DNA from: a virus
Virus record (IMG/VR): IMGVR_UViG_3300020438_002387
Coordinates: 1 to 52,595 of that record
Reading direction: 5' to 3' (one strand)
Length of the DNA stretch: 52,595 nt
The notes below the pieces were generated by a model. That model searched no databases, was not told the DNA's origin, and was given only the letters and a program-made list of their open reading frames with translations. Shown one piece after another: positions 49,218 to 52,595 of this stretch. Positions within the stretch are counted from its first letter, which is position 1. Each line of letters begins with the position of its first letter. Made by a program: the position numbers and the translations under genes.

Positions 49218-50064
49218 TTTCTAACTCCTCGTCGATCATCCGTGTTAAGCTAAACTTGTTCATAACGTGTATGGTTAAGCCTTTTGTTCTTATAGAAGTG
49301 TATTCGCCTGTATAATTTTCTTTTTCAATAAGAAACATCATTTCGTCATTTTTCATTTGCCAAAGAATGTCCTTGTCGGCGGTGTAAAACATTGTTCCGG
49401 GCAATTCCTCAGCAAAACTACCCTGTGCAAATCCATTCATTATATGAATAGCAATACTAAATGCAAAGTCATTTCTAAAAAGATGAGACTTTATTTGATA
49501 TGTTCTTCTATAATGATGCCACTCGTCTTCAATGTGCTTAACTAAATCAAAAAACTTTTTATTAGTTTCTGTTTTTTTAAAAAACACAACAGTTGCCCAA
49601 TAAAAATCAACACTAACATCGTCAATTTTTTGAAATTCGTCTTCATTTCTAGCTTGAGAAATATCACTTGATTTTTTATATATCATAAAGTCTGCATCAG
49701 ATTCAAACACAGATGCTAGTAAATTATTAGATATAATGTAATCAGTATCTAATAGTAGTGTTTCATCATACGGAGATAATTCATATGCACTTGCTCGATT
49801 AGCATTCTTAAAGCCCGCAGATTTCTTTGACAATGCACCATCATAGAAATAACGCATATTTCCTTCTTCAGTATAATCTAGTTTAATTACTTTATCAAAA
49901 TCGTCAGTGCCGTATGTTTGCTCTAAGTATACGGGGCTGTCTGTTGCAAGAGACACAGGAACTTTTAGATATTTTTTGATACGTCTTGCTAAAAAAACTG
50001 CTTGTTTTACATAATCTAATTGTCCGTTATTTTTAGCAAAAAGAAATACACCTTTACTACTCAT
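49210..50064 (-). CDS. GT8-like glycosyltransferase, copy B
   Basis: The 284-aa protein shows GVFLFAKNNGQLDYVKQAV, SLATDSPVYL, ETLLLDTDYIISNN with D106-T-D108 and, near the C-terminus, TIHVMNKFS. It shares the layout and the ETxxxDTD core with 48378, so the two are tandem paralogues with substantial divergence. It overlaps the gene at 50057 by eight bases. First enzyme of the long minus block after the conserved virion-locus protein. Confidence 0.7.
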   Translation of the reverse strand: MSSKGVFLFAKNNGQLDYVKQAVFLARRIKKYLKVPVSLATDSPVYLEQTYGTDDFDKVIKLDYTEEGNMRYFYDGALSKKSAGFKNANRASAYELSPYDETLLLDTDYIISNNLLASVFESDADFMIYKKSSDISQARNEDEFQKIDDVSVDFYWATVVFFKKTETNKKFFDLVKHIEDEWHHYRRTYQIKSHLFRNDFAFSIAIHIMNGFAQGSFAEELPGTMFYTADKDILWQMKNDEMMFLIEKENYTGEYTSIRTKGLTIHVMNKFSLTRMIDEELENG

Positions 50065-50407
50065 AATCGACTAACTTCTCTACGCTTCTATTCTTTTTTA
50101 GGCTCATATAATCTGCGTGATAAGCATTTGCCGCTTCAAAATATTGTGTAAGAATTTTTTCATAAAATTCATCGACATTTTGAATAAGTGCAGGATTACT
50201 ATTATCGTCAATTAATACAATTTCGTCTTGATCTGCTTCAGCCATAGCTTTACAAAAGTTAATTAATTCTTTAGTAATTGTAAATTGTGACCCGGAATAA
50301 AAATACAATAGTCCTTCTTCAAATCTTTCTCGAAGAACACGTTTTTGATTGTTTAGTGTCATCATATAATTTGAAAAATCTAATGCTTTTTCAAGGCGCT
50401 CATCCAT
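50057..50407 (-). CDS. Conserved phage protein of the virion locus, 116 aa
   Basis: The helical protein begins MDERLEKALDFSNYMMTLNN and ends LKKNRSVEKLVDYE, with a central QFTITKELINFCKAM and EIVLIDDNSNPALI. I recognise the order from a small protein of T4-like marine phages beside structural genes; its role is not known. It has a sigma-70-type promoter just upstream and could be the first gene of a transcript that reads leftward into the island. Confidence 0.7.
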   Translation of the reverse strand: MDERLEKALDFSNYMMTLNNQKRVLRERFEEGLLYFYSGSQFTITKELINFCKAMAEADQDEIVLIDDNSNPALIQNVDEFYEKILTQYFEAANAYHADYMSLKKNRSVEKLVDYE

Positions 50408-50435
50408 AGTAATACTCCTATATTATTATACTACT

Positions 50436-50464
50436 AGTATATAACAAATTTTTGGAGTTGTCAA
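50436..50464 (-). promoter_or_regulatory. Sigma-70-type promoter (minus strand)
   Basis: Reading the minus strand, TTGACA at 50464-50459, a 17-base spacer and TATACT at 50441-50436. The ATG at 50407 follows, with TAGGAG as ribosome site. This is the only clear sigma-70 promoter seen on the minus strand and would drive the GT/radical SAM block outside the late programme. Confidence 0.65.
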
Positions 50465-50476
50465 GCTATTATTGGA

Positions 50477-51466
50477 TTATAACGGAGAAATGAGTGCGCC
50501 CGCAGGTAGTGTTTCTTGATATGTAACTGTAGAATATATAGTGCCATTAATATTTACTTGGCCAGTTGGTACAGATAGTAATATGTCACTTTCAAAATCA
50601 CCAAAAACAGTTTCATCAATTCCATAAGATGTGTCATTTGGCTGGCCGTCTACAAATGATACTTTAAATTGTATTACTCGTTGGCTTACTTGTCTAGCCC
50701 TTATTTCGTAATCGTTTCTAGCATATAGTGCGCCGCCACTTTTAGAATAGCATAGTCTATATGCGCTAGTTAATCCATAATTACCTACAGGATACCCTGT
50801 TCCTACACTAGAATTACTATACGTTGATTCGGCAGCAAAAGATATTTGACCCATATTGGATAAAATTGTGCGCCAATCAACTGTTTTGGATTGACTTCCG
50901 GTGTAATCAACACTTCCTTGAAATCTTATTTGTCCGCCGGAATTAAAAAAGTGCCGGCGTGCTGCATTTGTTGGAAATTCAACAGTAAAAATGTGACTGA
51001 TCTGTCCATTCCACGGACCATTAGAAGCTAATCTTGTACTTGTCATTGTATTGCCGCCGGGGTCTTCAAGTCTTACAACTGCTAGTTGGGAAGAATCGAC
51101 TAAAAATTTATCGGTTTCGAGATTTGTTGCTAAATTTTCTAATCCAGTAATATACGCTTCTTCAATTTTGTCAGCGGTTGTAGGGTTAGCGTCGATATCT
51201 CCTACAACAAAATCGTCAATACTAACAGATGATCCTATTTGGTGGTATCTAGCACGTACAATATCAACATATAAGTCTTCGTAGTCTTGTGCTGAAATTT
51301 TGTCAGCGTCAACTGGGCTAGTAACTGCCTGTGTGCCAATTACTGAGTTTGTTGTAGTGCCTTGTCCGTAACCAAATTGAGGAGAAGATGTCGTAGAAGC
51401 CCCAAGAACGGTGTTTACCCGCGCTCTTAAATTATTATATCTACTGGCTTGTACAACTGTTGGCAT
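50477..51466 (-). CDS. Virion structural protein, paralogue A
   Basis: The 329-aa protein starts MPTVVQASRYNNLRARVNTV and contains FGYGQGTTTN, an ISAQDYEDLYVDIVRARYHQ helix, FLVDSSQ, ARRHFFNSGGQIRFQGSV, a TILSNMGQISF strand, and late strands with Tyr/Gly/Ser repeats. No catalytic residues. The same blocks occur in 51519, so they are paralogues. Such proteins in T4-like marine phages are virion (fibre or baseplate) parts. A TAAATA-like motif (ACTAAATA, 51487-51494) lies 20 bases upstream. Confidence 0.7.
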   Translation of the reverse strand: MPTVVQASRYNNLRARVNTVLGASTTSSPQFGYGQGTTTNSVIGTQAVTSPVDADKISAQDYEDLYVDIVRARYHQIGSSVSIDDFVVGDIDANPTTADKIEEAYITGLENLATNLETDKFLVDSSQLAVVRLEDPGGNTMTSTRLASNGPWNGQISHIFTVEFPTNAARRHFFNSGGQIRFQGSVDYTGSQSKTVDWRTILSNMGQISFAAESTYSNSSVGTGYPVGNYGLTSAYRLCYSKSGGALYARNDYEIRARQVSQRVIQFKVSFVDGQPNDTSYGIDETVFGDFESDILLSVPTGQVNINGTIYSTVTYQETLPAGALISPL

Positions 51467-51518
51467 GCATTATCTCTCATTTTAAGTATTTAGTTAGAAG
51501 TTTCAACAGAGATAATTG

Positions 51519-52442
51519 TTATGATAGTGTAACACTATTAAAATATGTAGGTGCAATTGCTGCAACATCACCGGTAGCTCTATAATGCTGTATAGTGCTA
51601 CGTAAAATTCCGTCTACATTGTTATCTATTACATTATCCACTGCTAGATCATTAAATTCAATTCTAAAAATAATTCTAGTTTCAAAATCAGATCTTACTT
51701 TAACAGTGTATGTATTAGCTGCATAAATTCCTGAACCAACACCTGAACCAACTTTGTTATAAACGTTTTGGTAATTGCTAGTTAAGTTATAATTACCTAT
51801 AGACGTTCCGCCACCAGCTGTTGATATTGTAGTATTTGCACTAAATCTAATAGTACCTGTACTTGAACACAATTGTGCCCAGTCTAGACCTTTAGGTGTA
51901 CCCGAACTACTGTTAGACGAAGTAATTCTTATTTCGCCGCCAGTATTAAAAAAATGTCTTCGCTCATCTGCACTAGAAAAAGTAGCGATAAATTCATGAT
52001 AAATTAAGCCGTTCCATGTTGAAGATCTAACTGTACTAATAGCAGGTTCTAAAGTTGCTTGACTAGAATCAACTATTGCTTTATCAGCTTCAATAGTCGA
52101 CATTAAAGATTCAAAATCCGATAATCCTTTTTTAGCTCCTTCAGGATCTGCTGAAGTTACACCACTATCATCTACAAAGAAACTTTCATCCTCGGCAATC
52201 ACGTTTAGATTTTGTACAACTTGTGCTACTGATAAGTCACCCGGGCCTACTTGGTGTACTCTAGCTTTTAGTACGTCAGCATAAATTAAATTTAAATCTT
52301 CTGCTGTAATTACATCAGCTGCATTTGATACTTGGGCACTTGATAATGATTGTCCGTAGCCGTTTTGTCCTGCACCGTTACCTAAAATAAGCTCTATACG
52401 AGATTGTAAATTGTTAATTCGTGCTGCTGTAATTTCTGCCAT
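51519..52442 (-). CDS. Virion structural protein, paralogue B
   Basis: The 307-aa protein starts MAEITAARINNLQSRIELIL and shares with 50477 the NGYGQSLSS, ITAEDLNLIYADVLKARVHQVG, VDSSQATLE, ERRHFFNTGGEIRI, TIRFSANT and GNYNLTSNYQNVY blocks. The order is identical; the termini differ. A strand-rich Ser/Thr/Gly body fits a fibre or decoration component. It lies nine bases after the partial gene at the right edge. Confidence 0.72.
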   Translation of the reverse strand: MAEITAARINNLQSRIELILGNGAGQNGYGQSLSSAQVSNAADVITAEDLNLIYADVLKARVHQVGPGDLSVAQVVQNLNVIAEDESFFVDDSGVTSADPEGAKKGLSDFESLMSTIEADKAIVDSSQATLEPAISTVRSSTWNGLIYHEFIATFSSADERRHFFNTGGEIRITSSNSSSGTPKGLDWAQLCSSTGTIRFSANTTISTAGGGTSIGNYNLTSNYQNVYNKVGSGVGSGIYAANTYTVKVRSDFETRIIFRIEFNDLAVDNVIDNNVDGILRSTIQHYRATGDVAAIAPTYFNSVTLS

Positions 52443-52451
52443 TTTGATACC

Positions 52452-52595
52452 TTATACTTTAAGTACGCATTCTACTAATTTTTCGCCTTCGTCGCTGTTG
52501 CTTTCTAATGCAACACCCACTAAAGAACCTCCGTTGATTGCAGTTCCTGCACAACCATTGTTGTTTACATATACTGCATCGCCTTTTGTTACAGA
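52452..52595 (-). CDS. 3' part of a decoration-protein-like CDS (partial)
   Basis: Forty-seven codons are open from the right edge of the window on the minus strand and end TAA at 52454-52452. The piece reads VTKGDAVYVNNNG, then NGGSLVGVALESNSDEGEKL and VECVLKV. A K/A-G-D-x-V-Y-V start with G-x2-VGVAL resembles capsid decoration (DUF2190-type) or other small beta-rich virion proteins. Too short to be sure. It belongs to the same minus-strand virion group. Confidence 0.55.
   Translation of the reverse strand, partial: SVTKGDAVYVNNNGCAGTAINGGSLVGVALESNSDEGEKLVECVLKV

Noticed and set aside
1-52595. Bacterial chromosome or genomic-island origin
   Set aside because: Virion-type genes on both sides of the island, phage-type exonuclease, late-promoter motifs, continuous gene overlap and absence of tRNA, ribosomal or integration genes favour a lytic phage genome.
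1-52595. tRNA genes, CRISPR arrays, insertion sequences, attachment sites
   Set aside because: None found by eye: no gap is long enough for an array or element, and no tRNA-like cloverleaf was noticed in the short gaps. A dedicated tRNA search would be the decisive check.

Overview
The window reads as part of the genome of a tailed phage: a T4-like marine myovirus of the cyanophage/pelagiphage type. Evidence: DNA is AT-rich; genes are packed head to tail with 1-14 nt stop/start overlaps; there are virion-type genes (a tail-fibre gene with a short N-terminal anchor domain at 14113-15207, paralogous structural genes at 50477-52442, a decoration-protein-like fragment at 52452-52595); there is a T4 RNase H/FEN-type exonuclease and many small conserved phage proteins; and NATAAATA motifs like the late promoters of T4-like cyanophages occur about 30 nt before several genes. 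The host cannot be fixed from sequence; an AT-rich marine bacterium is the best guess. No tRNA, rRNA, CRISPR array or insertion sequence was seen, and no stretch over 300 bases lacks a gene.

Region 1 (1-14112, all +) is metabolic and replicative core. It holds a GT-B glycosyltransferase, a cupin, a phosphoribosyltransferase, a HIT-family protein, GTP cyclohydrolase I (folE) directly followed by a QueE-like radical SAM enzyme, the FEN-type exonuclease, a prolyl-hydroxylase-like oxygenase, a MoxR-type AAA+ ATPase with its VWA/zinc-peptidase partner, and many small conserved proteins. Near-consensus sigma-70 promoters (TTGACA, 16-17 nt, TATAAT/TATACT) precede folE, the exonuclease, the AAA+ gene, the VWA gene and the gene at 718.

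Region 2 (14113 to about 50064) is the striking part. Directly coupled to the tail-fibre gene begins about 35 kb of enzymes: eleven radical SAM proteins, about ten 2-oxoglutarate/Fe(II)-oxygenase-like proteins (two TauD-like with an HxN in place of HxD, two AspH-like, two large and four small cupin types), two QueC-like PP-loop ATPases, two degenerate kinase-like proteins, a GNAT-like protein, an SDR, a methyltransferase, an NDP-sugar dehydrogenase, an SGNH hydrolase and six glycosyltransferases. Genes alternate in blocks: + to 17842, - 17839-21873, + 21942-25174, - 25171-28532, + 28581-31420, then - to the right end. Convergent blocks overlap at their stops. Five families occur exactly twice, once in 15.2-21.9 kb and once in 21.9-29.3 kb, as if one biosynthetic cassette had been duplicated and diverged.

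Region 3 (50057-52595, all -) returns to virion genes. The island therefore sits inside the tail/structural locus. The likely themes, all inference, are chemical modification of virion adhesins, or synthesis of an unusual sugar, nucleoside or amino-acid derived group that glycosyltransferases attach to virion or host surface. FolE and QueE suggest 7-deazaguanine chemistry, and the QueC-like proteins may extend it or have been recruited to another ATP-dependent step.
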